Positions 35,960-46,000 of a DNA stretch of 64,000 nucleotides are shown here, piece by piece (within the stretch, counting starts at the first letter, position 1; every line of letters starts with the position of its first letter). The position numbers and the translations under genes were made by a program. Origin of the DNA: SSF14 sp037045585. GTDB lineage: Bacteria > Actinomycetota > Acidimicrobiia > Acidimicrobiales > Microtrichaceae. Below the pieces are notes generated by a model. The model saw nothing but the letters and a program-made list of their open reading frames with translations, was not told where the DNA came from and did no database searches. Location: NCBI GenBank assembly GCA_037045585.1, contig JBAOIR010000009.1:1-64000 (forward strand). Reading direction: 5' to 3'.

Positions 35960-36286
35960 ATGGGCCGCCACGACAAGCTCCCCATCAAGATGCTGCAGGA
36001 CCGCATCATGGTGCAGCTCGACGCCGCCGAGGGCGAGCGTCGCTCCACCGGCGGCATCCTGATCCCCGCCACCGCTCAGCTCGGCAAGCGCCTGAGCTGG
36101 GCCGAGGTCAAGGCCGTCGGTCCCGCCGTGCGCAACGTCGAGGTCGGCGACCAGGTCCTGTTCGATCCGTCCGACCTGTCCGAGGTCGAGGTCAGCGGCG
36201 ACCTGTTCATCATCCTGCGTGAACGCGACGTGCACGCCGTCGCCGCCGAACGCCTCGAATTGGGCAGCACCGGCCTATATCTGTGA
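35960..36286 (+). CDS. GroES/Cpn10-like protein within the his operon
   Basis: 108 residues, co-chaperonin fold: IKMLQDRIMVQLDAAEGERR, STGGILIPATAQLGKRLSWA, VKAVGPAVRNVEVGDQVLFD, and ELFIILRERDVHAV-like end (DLFIILRERDVHAVAAERLE). It lacks a typical GroEL neighbour, and the mobile-loop segment (ATAQLGKRLSW) differs from classical GroES, so it may be a specialised paralogue. ATG 35,960 starts MGRHDKLPIKML. The upstream 128 nt after hisF are GC-rich and hold nothing I recognise. The hisI gene starts 32 nt after its stop. Confidence 0.75.
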   Translation: MGRHDKLPIKMLQDRIMVQLDAAEGERRSTGGILIPATAQLGKRLSWAEVKAVGPAVRNVEVGDQVLFDPSDLSEVEVSGDLFIILRERDVHAVAAERLELGSTGLYL

Positions 36287-36318
36287 AATCAGCACCACCA
36301 CTGAACGAGACTCCCACC

Positions 36319-36744
36319 ATGACCGAGATCGCCACGACCCCCATCACCGCCGCTCCCGACGAGCTGGCCGCCGTGACCTACAACTCCGACGGCCTCGTTG
36401 CCGCCATCGTGCAGGACATCGCCACCAACGAGATCCTCATGATGGCGTGGATGAACGCCGAGACACTGCAGATGAGCCTCGACCAGGGCCGGACGGTGTT
36501 CTGGTCCCGAAGCCGCCAGGAGGTGTGGCGCAAGGGCGACACGTCGGGCGACCGCCAGTTCATCCGCGAGGCGTACTACGACTGCGACGGCGACACGTTG
36601 CTGTTCAAGGTCGAGCAGGAAGGCAAGGGTGCGTGCCACACCGGGGCCTACAGCTGCTTCTTCCGGAGCTTCGGCGATGGCACTGCCGTGGGCAGCGATG
36701 GCACTGCCGTAGGCAGCGATGGCACCGCCGTGGGCAATGACTGA
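36319..36744 (+). CDS. hisI: Phosphoribosyl-AMP cyclohydrolase with a repeat tail
   Basis: Zn/Mg enzyme opening the purine ring in histidine synthesis. LVAAIVQDIATNEILMMAWM, FWSRSRQEVWRKGDTSGDRQ, the metal-binding DCDGDTLLFKVEQEGKGACH and Cys residues of GAYSCFFRSF are present. 141 residues from ATG 36,319. The last ~22 residues are a three-copy heptapeptide DGTAVGS, absent from the usual enzyme, which ends near CFFR. No hisE is fused or adjacent. Its last bases overlap the trpE ATG. Confidence 0.9.
   Translation: MTEIATTPITAAPDELAAVTYNSDGLVAAIVQDIATNEILMMAWMNAETLQMSLDQGRTVFWSRSRQEVWRKGDTSGDRQFIREAYYDCDGDTLLFKVEQEGKGACHTGAYSCFFRSFGDGTAVGSDGTAVGSDGTAVGND
36675..36737 (+). repeat. Three tandem 21-bp repeats at the 3' end of hisI
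   Basis: Units GATGGCACTGCCGTGGGCAG(C) begin at 36,675, 36,696 and 36,717, nearly identical, and encode DGTAVGS three times (the last ends in N). The array stops at the hisI/trpE overlap. Slippage could change tail length in multiples of 7 residues without breaking hisI. Confidence 0.85.
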
Positions 36745-38294
36745 CGTCGTCCCGAGCCTCGACGAGTTCCGCGCCACGGGGCGCGCGCGCCAGCGTCGTT
36801 CCGGTCCGTCGGGAACTGCTCGCCGACCAGGTCACCCCCGTCGCCGTGTTCGGGCGCCTGTGCGCCGGCCAGGAGAGTGGGTTCCTGCTCGAGTCGGTCG
36901 ACCACGGCGGTCGTTGGAGCCGTTGGTCGTTCGCCGGGCGTTCGCCCCGGGCGCGCATCGTCAGCAAGGGCGGCGTGATCACGACCGCCGGCGACCTCCC
37001 CGCCGATCTCGACGTGTCGGGCGGCATGCTCGCCACCGTCCAGCAGCTGCTCGACACGTACCGGGCCGAGCCCGACGAATCGTTGCCACCCCTGCATTCC
37101 GGGGTGGTCGGGTTCCTCGGCTACGACGTGGTCCGCGAGGTCGAGCACCTGCCCGACGTCCCGACCGACGACCGGGGCTGGCCCGACGCGGTCGTTTCGG
37201 TGATCGGCGACCTGGTCGCCCTCGACCACTGGTCGCAACGGGCGATCCTGATCTCGAACGTGTTCGTGCCCGACGGTGCCACCGACGACGAGCTGAACGA
37301 GCTCTACACCATCGCCGTCGATCGGATCGATGCCATGGCCGCCGACGGGGCCACGCCGATCGACGAACCGATGGTGTCGCCGCCCGACCGCTCCGACGAT
37401 CTGCCCGACGTCACGTCGTCGATGGGCGCCGGCCAGTACGAGGCGGCGGTCGAGGTCGCCAAGGAGCACATCCGCGCCGGTGACATCTTCCAGGTCGTGC
37501 TGGCCCAGCGCTTCGACTTCGATCTCGACGCCGACCCCTTCGACGTCTATCGGGTCCTGCGGCAGATCAATCCGTCGCCGTACATGTACTTCATCCGGGA
37601 ACCCGAGCTGTGCCTCGTGGGATGCTCGCCCGAGCCGATGGTGCAGCTGCTCGGCGGTCGTGTCATCTCCCGTCCCATCGCCGGCACCCGGTTCCGGGGC
37701 ACGACCGACGAGCACGATCGCAAGCTCGCCGCCGAGTTGTTGGAGCACCCCAAGGAGCGCGCCGAGCACATCATGCTCGTCGACCTCGCCCGCAACGACG
37801 TGGGCCGCGTCGTCGAGTTCGGCACGTGCCAGGTCGACGAGATGATGACGCTCGAACGGTTCAGCCACGTCATGCACCTCACCTCCCAGGTGTCGGGTGA
37901 GCTGGCGGCGGGCAGGACGCCCATCGACGTGCTGCGGGCCACGCTGCCCGCCGGCACGGTGTCGGGGGCACCGAAGGTTCGGGCCATGGAGATCATCGAT
38001 TCGCTCGAACCGACCAAGCGGGGCCCCTACGCCGGGGTCGTCGGCTATCTCGACTTCTCGGGCAACATCGACACCGCCATCGCGATCCGCACGATGATCG
38101 TCGACACCGCGGGCCCCGATGGGTCCCCGGCCGAGCGGCCGTACCGCGCCAGCGTCCAGGCCGGCGCCGGTGTCGTCGCCGACAGCGTCCCCGCCGACGA
38201 GGAACTCGAGACGCGCAACAAGGCCAAGGCCCTGCTCGCAGCGGTGCGTCCGGCTGAGCGGATGGCCCGCCAACGCGCCGGCACGGCGGACTGA
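36737..38294 (+). CDS. trpE: Anthranilate synthase component I (one N-terminal frameshift)
   Basis: Chorismate to anthranilate, first tryptophan step. ATG 36,737 overlaps the hisI stop. MTDVVPSLDEFRA is followed by a frame change near 36,780-36,795 beside GGGGCGCGCGCG. From there SVVPVRRELLADQVTPVAVF leads into GQESGFLLESVDHGGRWSRW. Active-site blocks GDIFQVVLAQRFDFD, RPIAGTRFRGTTDEHD, DLARNDVGRV, PAGTVSGAPKVRAMEII and QAGAGVVADSVPADE are intact. About 518 residues. TrpG is not in the window. Linked to histidine genes rather than trpCFBA. Confidence 0.9.
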
Positions 38295-38310
38295 GGCCCG
38301 GCCGGGCCTC
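38293..38310. terminator. 18-bp perfect palindrome after trpE
   Basis: GAGGCCCGGCCGGGCCTC overlaps the last bases of the trpE TGA. No U tract follows. A GC-rich stem at an operon end between convergent genes suggests a terminator, weakly supported. Confidence 0.4.
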
Positions 38311-38383
38311 CTGGGGCGAACGTCCGACGGGAAACCCGCCGGGCCCGGGTTCCACGTCGGGACGTGGGATCAGGCCGCTTGCG

Positions 38384-39157
38384 TCAGTCGAGGGCCGAGT
38401 TGGTCATCCACCACTGGAGGAGGTCGGCGTCGCCGAAGACCTCGAGCCGCTCGGTCGTGCCCCGGTTGGTGACGGCGGCGAGGAGGTCCCCGGCGGCGCC
38501 CCGGGCGGCGACGGTGCCCTTGCCGTGCGCGTGGCTGATGTCGAACCCGTCGTCGCGGAGCTCGATCATCCATTCACCCTCGGTGTCGGTCGCGTGGAGG
38601 TGCAGCGATCCGTCGCCCTTCAGGTTGGCGACGCCGCTGCTGAAGTAGGCCGACGCCGCGATGTTGCCGAGGTGCTCGTCGATGGCGTCGACGGCGACCT
38701 CGGGATCGACGCTCCACTCGGCCCCGGCCGCCTGGAGCGCGTCGATGCGGTGCACGAGGGTCTCGTGGAGCTGTCGTCGGGTCCACCACGCGACGTCGGT
38801 GCCGTCACCCCACGTCCACACCGGGGCGGCGCCGTCCGCAGCCCGCAGCGTGGCCACGAGTCTGCGGCCGCCGTCGGCGAGCCAGTCGGCCCACTCGTCG
38901 GCGGTGGCGTCGGTGCCCGGCCGGGTCGGGTCCTGCGGCGCCCGGTCGCGTTCGGTGGCCAGCGTCGCGACGAGGTGAGCCGCCCAGCGGTGGACTCCTC
39001 CGAGGTGTTTGGCGAGGTCGGCGACGGTCCAGTCCGGGCACGCCGGCACGGGTGCGGCCGGATCGACGGCGCGGAACGCCGCCTCGGTCGTTGCCAGCTC
39101 GGCCTCCAGGAGGTCGCAGTGCGTCTCGTGATCCATGCCGGCGATTCTGTCACTCAC
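38384..39157 (-). CDS. MDMPI-fold protein (TIGR03083-type, mycothiol-dependent enzyme family)
   Basis: Up to 257 residues; ATG 39,157 (MSDRIAGMDHET) or the internal ATG at about 39,136 (MDHETHCDLLEAEL). The N-terminal four-helix DinB-like bundle has CPDWTVADLAKHLGGVHRWA with metal-binding His, then TRRQLHETLVHRIDALQAAG with two more His, as in mycothiol-dependent maleylpyruvate isomerase relatives. The C-terminal MDMPI domain gives WMIELRDDGFDISHA. Reaction unknown. mshD elsewhere in the window supports mycothiol as cofactor. Confidence 0.8.
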   Translation of the reverse strand: MSDRIAGMDHETHCDLLEAELATTEAAFRAVDPAAPVPACPDWTVADLAKHLGGVHRWAAHLVATLATERDRAPQDPTRPGTDATADEWADWLADGGRRLVATLRAADGAAPVWTWGDGTDVAWWTRRQLHETLVHRIDALQAAGAEWSVDPEVAVDAIDEHLGNIAASAYFSSGVANLKGDGSLHLHATDTEGEWMIELRDDGFDISHAHGKGTVAARGAAGDLLAAVTNRGTTERLEVFGDADLLQWWMTNSALD

Positions 39158-39172
39158 GTCGGCGGACGATCG

Positions 39173-39856
39173 TCAGGGAACGGCGACGACCGTGGTGCCC
39201 ACCGGTGCCCACATGTACAGGTACATGGCGTCGGGCGGGGCCTGGCGGACGCAGCCGTGTGAGCGTGGGAACCCGAGTTCCGATTCGGTCTGGAGCGGGG
39301 TGCCGTTGGCGCGGAGGGGGATCGTGTGGAACCCTATGGCGAGGTTCCGACCGCGGGCGAAGCGAACCATGAACTCCATACGCGCCGAGCCGGAGGTGGT
39401 GGTGCGGCTCTTGCTGAACACCTGGTACGTGCCGAACCCCGGGAGGCCCCGGCGGCCCGACACGAGGTAGGTCTTGGCGACGCGCTCGTCGCCCTCGACG
39501 AGCCAGACCCGTTGGGCGCTGTTCGAGTAGACGATGCGGCGGCCGGCGCCCGAGTTGGCCGGCACCGGGGGCCCCTGGATCCAGCGGAAGAATGCCTCGA
39601 GCTGCTCGACCGTGATGGACGGGTCGATGCCGGGGAAGATGTCGGAGAGCTTCGGGGCCGGCGCGGGAGCAGGCGGCGTGGTGGTCGTCGGCGCGTTCGG
39701 ATCGACCGTCGTGGTCGTCGTCGGGTCGGCCTGGGCGGACGCCGACGGCGCACCCACGGTCAGCACGAGGCCGGCGAGGAGCGCAACGACGACGGCGAGC
39801 CCGGCGCGGCGAGCGTGGCGAACGGGGCGACGGATGACAACGGAGGGGGACGTCAT
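39173..39856 (-). CDS. Secreted L,D-transpeptidase (YkuD domain)
   Basis: 227 residues. Signal peptide RRAGLAVVVALLAGLVLTVG ending SASAQADP, then a Thr/Pro-rich linker and a helical part KLSDIFPGIDPSITVEQLEA. YkuD domain: RIVYSNSAQRVWLVEGDERV, FMVRFARGRNLAIGFHTIPL with His, and the catalytic motif ELGFPRSHGCVRQAP (SHGCxR). Builds 3-3 peptidoglycan cross-links or anchors proteins. ATG 39,856 opens the signal sequence. Complete and intact. Confidence 0.88.
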   Translation of the reverse strand: MTSPSVVIRRPVRHARRAGLAVVVALLAGLVLTVGAPSASAQADPTTTTTVDPNAPTTTTPPAPAPAPKLSDIFPGIDPSITVEQLEAFFRWIQGPPVPANSGAGRRIVYSNSAQRVWLVEGDERVAKTYLVSGRRGLPGFGTYQVFSKSRTTTSGSARMEFMVRFARGRNLAIGFHTIPLRANGTPLQTESELGFPRSHGCVRQAPPDAMYLYMWAPVGTTVVAVP

Positions 39857-39936
39857 CGGTTCACGATATCGACGCGCCGAACGACTTCGGCTGATCCCCG
39901 AACCGGCCGACGCCCGCCTCCTCGCCCGACCCTCGG

Positions 39937-39989
39937 GGTTCTGTAGTGCGAGGAGCGACGTCAGCGTCGCTCCTCGCATCACAAAAGCC
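39937..39989. repeat. Recurrent TTTTGTACTGCG-type hairpin
   Basis: TGCGAGGAGCGACG (39,947-39,960) and CGTCGCTCCTCGCA (39,965-39,978) pair perfectly with a 4-nt loop; outer arms GGGTTCTG and CAAAAGCCC extend it. It lies between two co-directional minus-strand genes, 16 nt after the giant surface-protein stop and upstream of the transpeptidase start, so it would terminate the former. Confidence 0.75.
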
Positions 39990-40004
39990 CCGGGAGGCGG
40001 GTCG

Positions 40005-43000
40005 TTAGGTGGTGGGGTGCTGCTTGCGGCGGCGGACAATGCCCGGTCGCACGCTCAACACCACGATGCCGGCCCCTGCGAGGAGGACCGAGAAGCTCAG
40101 CACCCACGCCACCGTGGCACCCGAGAACGCCAGCATGCTGGGAGCGACCTCCATCGGCAGGTCGACGTCGTTCACGATCTGCTCGCCGAGCACCTCGACC
40201 TCGACGGTCGTCGTGCAGTCCGAGCCGATTCGGTACCGCCCCGGCAGGACCGGACCGAACTCGTAGGAGCCGTCGTTCGTGGGCTTCGTCGACACGACCT
40301 TCGGATCGTCCGCCGAGTCGAACACCCGGTCGGGGCCGGCCGGCGTGAGGCGGACCTCGGCGCACGAACCGGCGGCCTCGCCGGCGTTGCGGGTGCCGGA
40401 CCGGTTGCCGTCCTTGAACAGGCGGCCCCGGATCGATCCGCCCTTGGAGACGCCGGCGTCGAGGTCGAGCCGGTCCGACTCGTGGGTCGCCACCGTTTCA
40501 TTGCCGACCACGGTCACGGCGTCGGCGCGCCCGTCGTCGTCGACGTCGGAGTCGACCGTCCGGTCACCACCGACTCCGCGGTAGCTGACGATGCGGTCGC
40601 CGAGCGTGACGGCCACCCGGTAGGTGCCCGGCCGCAGATCGGCGAAGGCGTACGTGCCGTCCGCCGCGGTCGTCGTGGACAGTTCGACGGCGGGAAGACC
40701 GGTCCGGGTCGTGGTGCCGGTCAGGCGGACGAGCATCCCGCCGACGCCGTCCTCGGACGCATCCTGCACACCGTCCCCGTCGGCGTCGTTCCAGACCGTG
40801 TCGCCGAGCCGCACCCCGGCGATCTCGCCGAACGTGCCCACGTCGAGCGATTCACCCGCTGCCACGACGATGCCCGGGAACTGGTCCTCGCCCGACACGC
40901 CGGTGAGGGCGCTGACGTCGACGCCGTCGACCCAACCGGTGGGCTGCGCCTCGGTGACCGTGTAGCCGGTGGGGTCGCTGCCGAGCAGGTCGACGACTGC
41001 GAAACGGCCATTCGCATCGGTCGTTGCCGGTTCGCTGACGGCGTTGCCGAACGCGTCGGTGCCGGTGACGAGGAGCGCCACACCGGCGATCCCGGACTCG
41101 CCGGAGTCGAGGCGCCCGTCGTCGTCGACGTCGCTGAACACGACGCCGCGCAGGCTCCCGAGGGTGACGCCGAAGTCGACGTCGTCGAGACCGACGATCG
41201 GAACGTTGAGCGACCCGAGGAGTGACGGGGTGGAGATGCCGTAACCGGCGGGCTGCAGCTTCTCCACGCTGTAGGTGCCGGAGGGGACGCCGGTGAACGC
41301 GTAGGTGCCGTTCGATGCCGTCACGGTCGAGTCGACCACCACGTCGTTGACGTCCCGCAGGATCAGGGTGACGCCGCCGAGACCGGGCTCGCCCGTCTCG
41401 TAGGTGCCGTTGGCCGTCGTGCCATCGGCGCCGCGGTCGTGGAACACCCGGCCGGAGATCGCGGTCGTGATGCTGGGTGCACGGTGCTCGCCGAAGTCGA
41501 GACCGGTGCCGACGACACCGGCGCCGACGAGGACTGCGCCGTGCACGTCGTTCACCGAGGTGTCCGACGGGATCGAGCCCTGCACCTCGGCACCGTCGAG
41601 GTGGCCCCACGGCTGCGTCTCGGTGATCCGGTAGGTGCCGGCGAGCAGGTCGCCGAATCGGTACGAGCCGTCGGTCGCCGTTGCGGTCGTCGCCGTGACG
41701 GCCGAGCCGGTGGCGTCGGTGCCGTCGAGGGTGACGGTCGCTCCGACGATGCCGGGCTCACCGGCGTCGCGGACCCCGTCGCGGTCGACGTCGACGAACA
41801 CGGTTCCGGCGAGCTCGGCGAGGGTGTCGCCGAAGTCGGGGCCTGGTCCGCCGGTGTCGGCCGCCGGTGCGGTCACCGCGGTCGCGCCCGGGTGGAGCGA
41901 CGAGCCGTATCCGGTCGGGTCGGTCTCGGTGACCGTGTAGGTCCCGCCGGGCGTGAGGCCCGTGAAGGTGTAGGAGCCGGCAGGTCCGGTGAGGGTCGTC
42001 CCGACCAGGGCGTTGGTGCCGTCGCGGAGCTCGACCATCACGCCCGCCAGCGGTGTCTCGCCGCCGTCGATCACCGAGTCCCGGTCACGGTCGTGGAACA
42101 CGACCCCGGTGATCCAGCTCGTGCCGGCGGGCGTCAGGATCGTCCGGTCGGTCTCGCCGAAGTCGTAGGCGGTGAGCAGGCCACCGGCGGGCAGGACGAT
42201 CGCGCTGATCGCGTCGTTGGTGACCGTCCCCCCGGCGGTGCCGGCGTGGTCGAGTCCGTCGGCGTGGAGTGCCGGCTGTGTCTCGGTCACGGTGTAGGTG
42301 CCGGCGATCAGGTCGCCGAACGTCCAGCGGCCGTCGAGGTCGCTGATGGTGGTCTGCGACACGGCGTTGGAAGCGGCGTCGGTGCCGGTGAGCGTCACAG
42401 TGGCGCCGGCGATGCCGACCTCGCCGGCGTCGCGGACCCCGTCGTTGTCGAGGTCGACGAAGACCGACCCTCGGATCGACCCGAGGGTCTCGCCGAAGTC
42501 CTGTCCGTCGAGTCCGTCGAGCGGTACGACGACGGGATCGATGGTGTCGGTCGTGGAGCTCGCGAGGCCGGTCGGCTGCGTCTCGACGAGCACGTAGCTG
42601 CCGGGCGCGAGGTTCTCGAAGCGGTAGCTGCCGTCGGCGTCGGTCGTCAGCGACCCGATCGTCGTGCCGAACGCGTCGAGCAGTGTGACCGTGACATCGG
42701 CAATCCCGGGCTCGCCGGTGTCGATGGTGCCGTCGCCGTCGCGGTCGGCGAACACGTGGCCCCCGACCCAGGCGGCGCCGGAGCCACTGCCGGGCAGTCG
42801 TTCGCCGAAGTCCTGGTTCGTCAGGCCGGTGATCGGTACGGTCAGCGGGCCCAACTCGTCGGGGGTGGTCGACGTGTACCCGGCCGGCTGGATCTCGCGG
42901 ACCCGGTACGAGCCGGGGGCGATGCCGGTGAAGGCGTAGTTGCCGTCGAGGCCCGTCACCTGGGTCGAGACGACGGCGGACGATCCGTCGAGGAGCTGCA

Positions 43001-46000
43001 CCGTGACGCCGGCCAGACCCGATTCGCCGGGGTCCAGCGACCCGTCGCGGTCGGCATCGAGGTAGACGTGGCCGCTCACGAACGTCGTGCCGGCGCCGCC
43101 GGCGGGCCGGATCTCGCCGAACGTGTAGGCGGTGCCGTCGCCGCCGACCGGCAGCACGATCGCCGACAGCACGTCGTTGCCGAGGGTGCCGACGGGTGAG
43201 CCGTCGACCGACCCGGTGGCGTCGGTACCGTCGGTCCAGCCGGCGGGCTGGGCCTCGGTCACGGTGTAGCCCGACGAGTCGGAGGCGACGAGGTCGACGA
43301 ACCGGTACGAGCCGTCGGCCGAGGTCGTGGCGGAACGGCTGACGGCGTTGCCGTCGACATCGGTCCCCGAGAGGGTGAGGCGGACGCCCGAGATACCCGT
43401 CTCACCGGCGTCGCGGACACCGTCGTTGTCGTCGTCGGAGAACACGACGCCGGCGATGCGGCCACGGTCCTCGAAGAAGTCCTGGTTCCGGAGTCCGGCG
43501 GCCGGCACCCGGATCGGCGACGAGGTCGAGCCGATCGCATCGGGCGACGTCGACTTCCACCCGGCGGGTTGCGTCTGCCGCACGACGTAGTCGCCGGTCG
43601 CGAACCCGGTGAAGGCGTAGTGCCCGTTGACATCGGTGACCGTCGTCGCGGCCACCGAGCCGTCGGGGCGTTCGAGCGTGATCGTCACACCCGCCACACC
43701 GCCGGTCTCGCCGGCGTTGTGGACCCCGTCGCGGTTCGGGTCGCGCCAGACCGTGCCCTCGAGGGTCGTGTACCCCACGGGAGCGCTCGACCGTTCGCCG
43801 AACAGGTACCCGGTGGCGGACGTTCCCGGCGCCAGCAGGATGGTGCTGATCGTGTCGTCGACCGAGATCGAGCCGCCGCTGTTGCCGGCCCGCTCGGGTC
43901 CGTCGCCGTAGCCGGCGGGTTGGGTCTCGGTCACCGTGTAGGCCCCGGGACGCAGGGTGGTGAAGGAGAACGTGCCGTCGGATCCCGTCGTCGTGCTGGC
44001 GGTGACGTTGGCTCCGAGGTCGTCGATGCCGGTCAGGTCGAGGGTCACCGAGGCGAGCCGGGGCTCGCCGGCGTCGACGATGCCGTTGCCGGTCGCGTCC
44101 ACGTAGACGATGCCGCTGATCGAGGAGGGCGTGAGTTCGCCGAAGTCGTAGTGCTCGCCGAGCGTGCCGGACGCCACGACGATGCCGCTGATGACGTCGT
44201 TCGCCGAGGCGGTACCTCCGGCGGTGCCGACGGTGTCACGGCCGTCGAGCAGGCCCGCCGGTTGCGACTCGGTCACGGTGTAGCCCGCGTTGTCCGAGGT
44301 CGGGATGCCGGTGAACACGTAGGTGCCGGTGGCGTCGGTCGTCGTCGTGCGGGTGACCGGATGACCGACCGAATCGGTGCCGGTCAGCGTCACGGTGACC
44401 GCCGAGCGGCCCGCCTCGCCCGGGTCGCGCACCCCGTCGTTGTCGCTGTCCACGTAGACGTGTCCCGAGACGAGCGGGGCGTGCACGAGTCCGGCGTCCC
44501 AGCTGCGATCGATCTCGTAGCTCGTGAGCACGGTGTCGTCGGTGCGCAGCGTCGTCGGGTCGATGTCGCTGTCGAGCGTGTCGTCGGCGCCCTGGTCACG
44601 GACGGTCGCCGTCCAGCCCGAGAGCGGGAGGACCGTCACGTGGTACGTGCCGGGGGCGAGGTTCCGGAACTCGTAGGCCCCGGCGAAGTTCGTCACCGTG
44701 GTCAGGTGCACCGTGGTGCCGAGGCCGTCGGTGCCGTCGAGCACGACGGGAACCGATGCGACCCCCGGTTCGCCGCTGTCCTGGATGCCGTCGCCGTCGC
44801 GGTCCTCGAAGACGAGGTCGCCGAGGGCGATGGTGTGGTACAGCCCGCCGTCGTTGTCGGTCACGTCGGTGCCGCTGACGACGGTCAGCAGTTCACCGAC
44901 GCCGTCGACCCCGATGTCGCTGTCCTTGGTGTTGTCGCCGCCGAGGTCGCGGCCCGTGACGACCCACACGGTGTCATCGAAGGTCGCCACGACGCGGTAG
45001 CGGCCGGGGCGGAGACCCTCGAAGGCGTAGGCGCCGTCACTGCCGGTCGTGATGTCGGTGAGGTCGTCGCCGCCGACGTTCGTCACGGGGTCGCCGTACT
45101 GGTCGACGAGTGTGACGACGACACCGGCGAGGCCGGGCTCTCCGGCGTCCTGGTCGCCGTCACCGTTGAGGTCCTCCCAGATCCGGTCGCCGATGCGGCC
45201 CGGTCGGAAGAAGCCGGCGTCGATGTCGACCTCGTTCGTGTTCTCGCTGATCGCGACCGCGGACGTGTCCGCGGTCGCGTCGTCGAACGCGGCGAACACC
45301 ACGTCGGAGTCGTCGGCCACGGAGAGGTCGGTGCCCGTCGATCGGCTGGGGGCCCAGCCGGTCGGCCGATGGAACCGCACCTTGTAGGTGCCCGGGGGGA
45401 GGAGCGCGGCGCCGCTGTCGGCCTGGTTCGAGCCGAGTCGGCTGAAGCCGTAGTTGCCCGACGCGTCGGTCGCAGTGCTCGCGACCACGGTGTTGCTCCC
45501 GCGCACGAGCTCGACGGTGACGCCGGGGATGCCGGTCGTCTCGCCGGCGTCCTGGATCCCGTTGGCGTCGGTGTCCTCCCAGACCCGGTTGCCGACGCTG
45601 ACGCCGCGGTAGGCGCCGGCATCGAGCGACGAGTACGACGCACCCGAGTCGAGGTTGAGCGCAGCGCTGCGGTGGGTGGACGGATCGATGTCGGAGTCGA
45701 GCTCCGCGTCGGAACCGACGCCGACCTCGGTGTGCAGGTAGCCCGCCGGGAGGTCGACCTGGACCTGATAGGTGCCCGGAGCGAGGTCGCCGAACGAGTA
45801 GGCGCCGTCGGCGGCGGTCGTCTGGGCGGAGACGGCGTTGTCGAGCGCGTTCGTGGTGATCGGGTCGGCGGATCCGTCGAGGAGCGTGACGGTGGCCCCG
45901 GCGAGGCCGGTCTCACCGTTGTTCTGGGTGCCGTCGCCGTCGGCGTCGACCCAGATCAGGTCACCCACCGCGACGGGAACGAACACGCCGGTGTCGAGGT

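Noticed and set aside
36675..36737. CRISPR-like array
   Set aside because: 21-bp units are tandem and coding, with no spacers.
39600..41225. Plus-strand frame across the transpeptidase and giant gene ends
   Set aside because: Spans two real genes and a hairpin on the other strand; low-complexity composition only.
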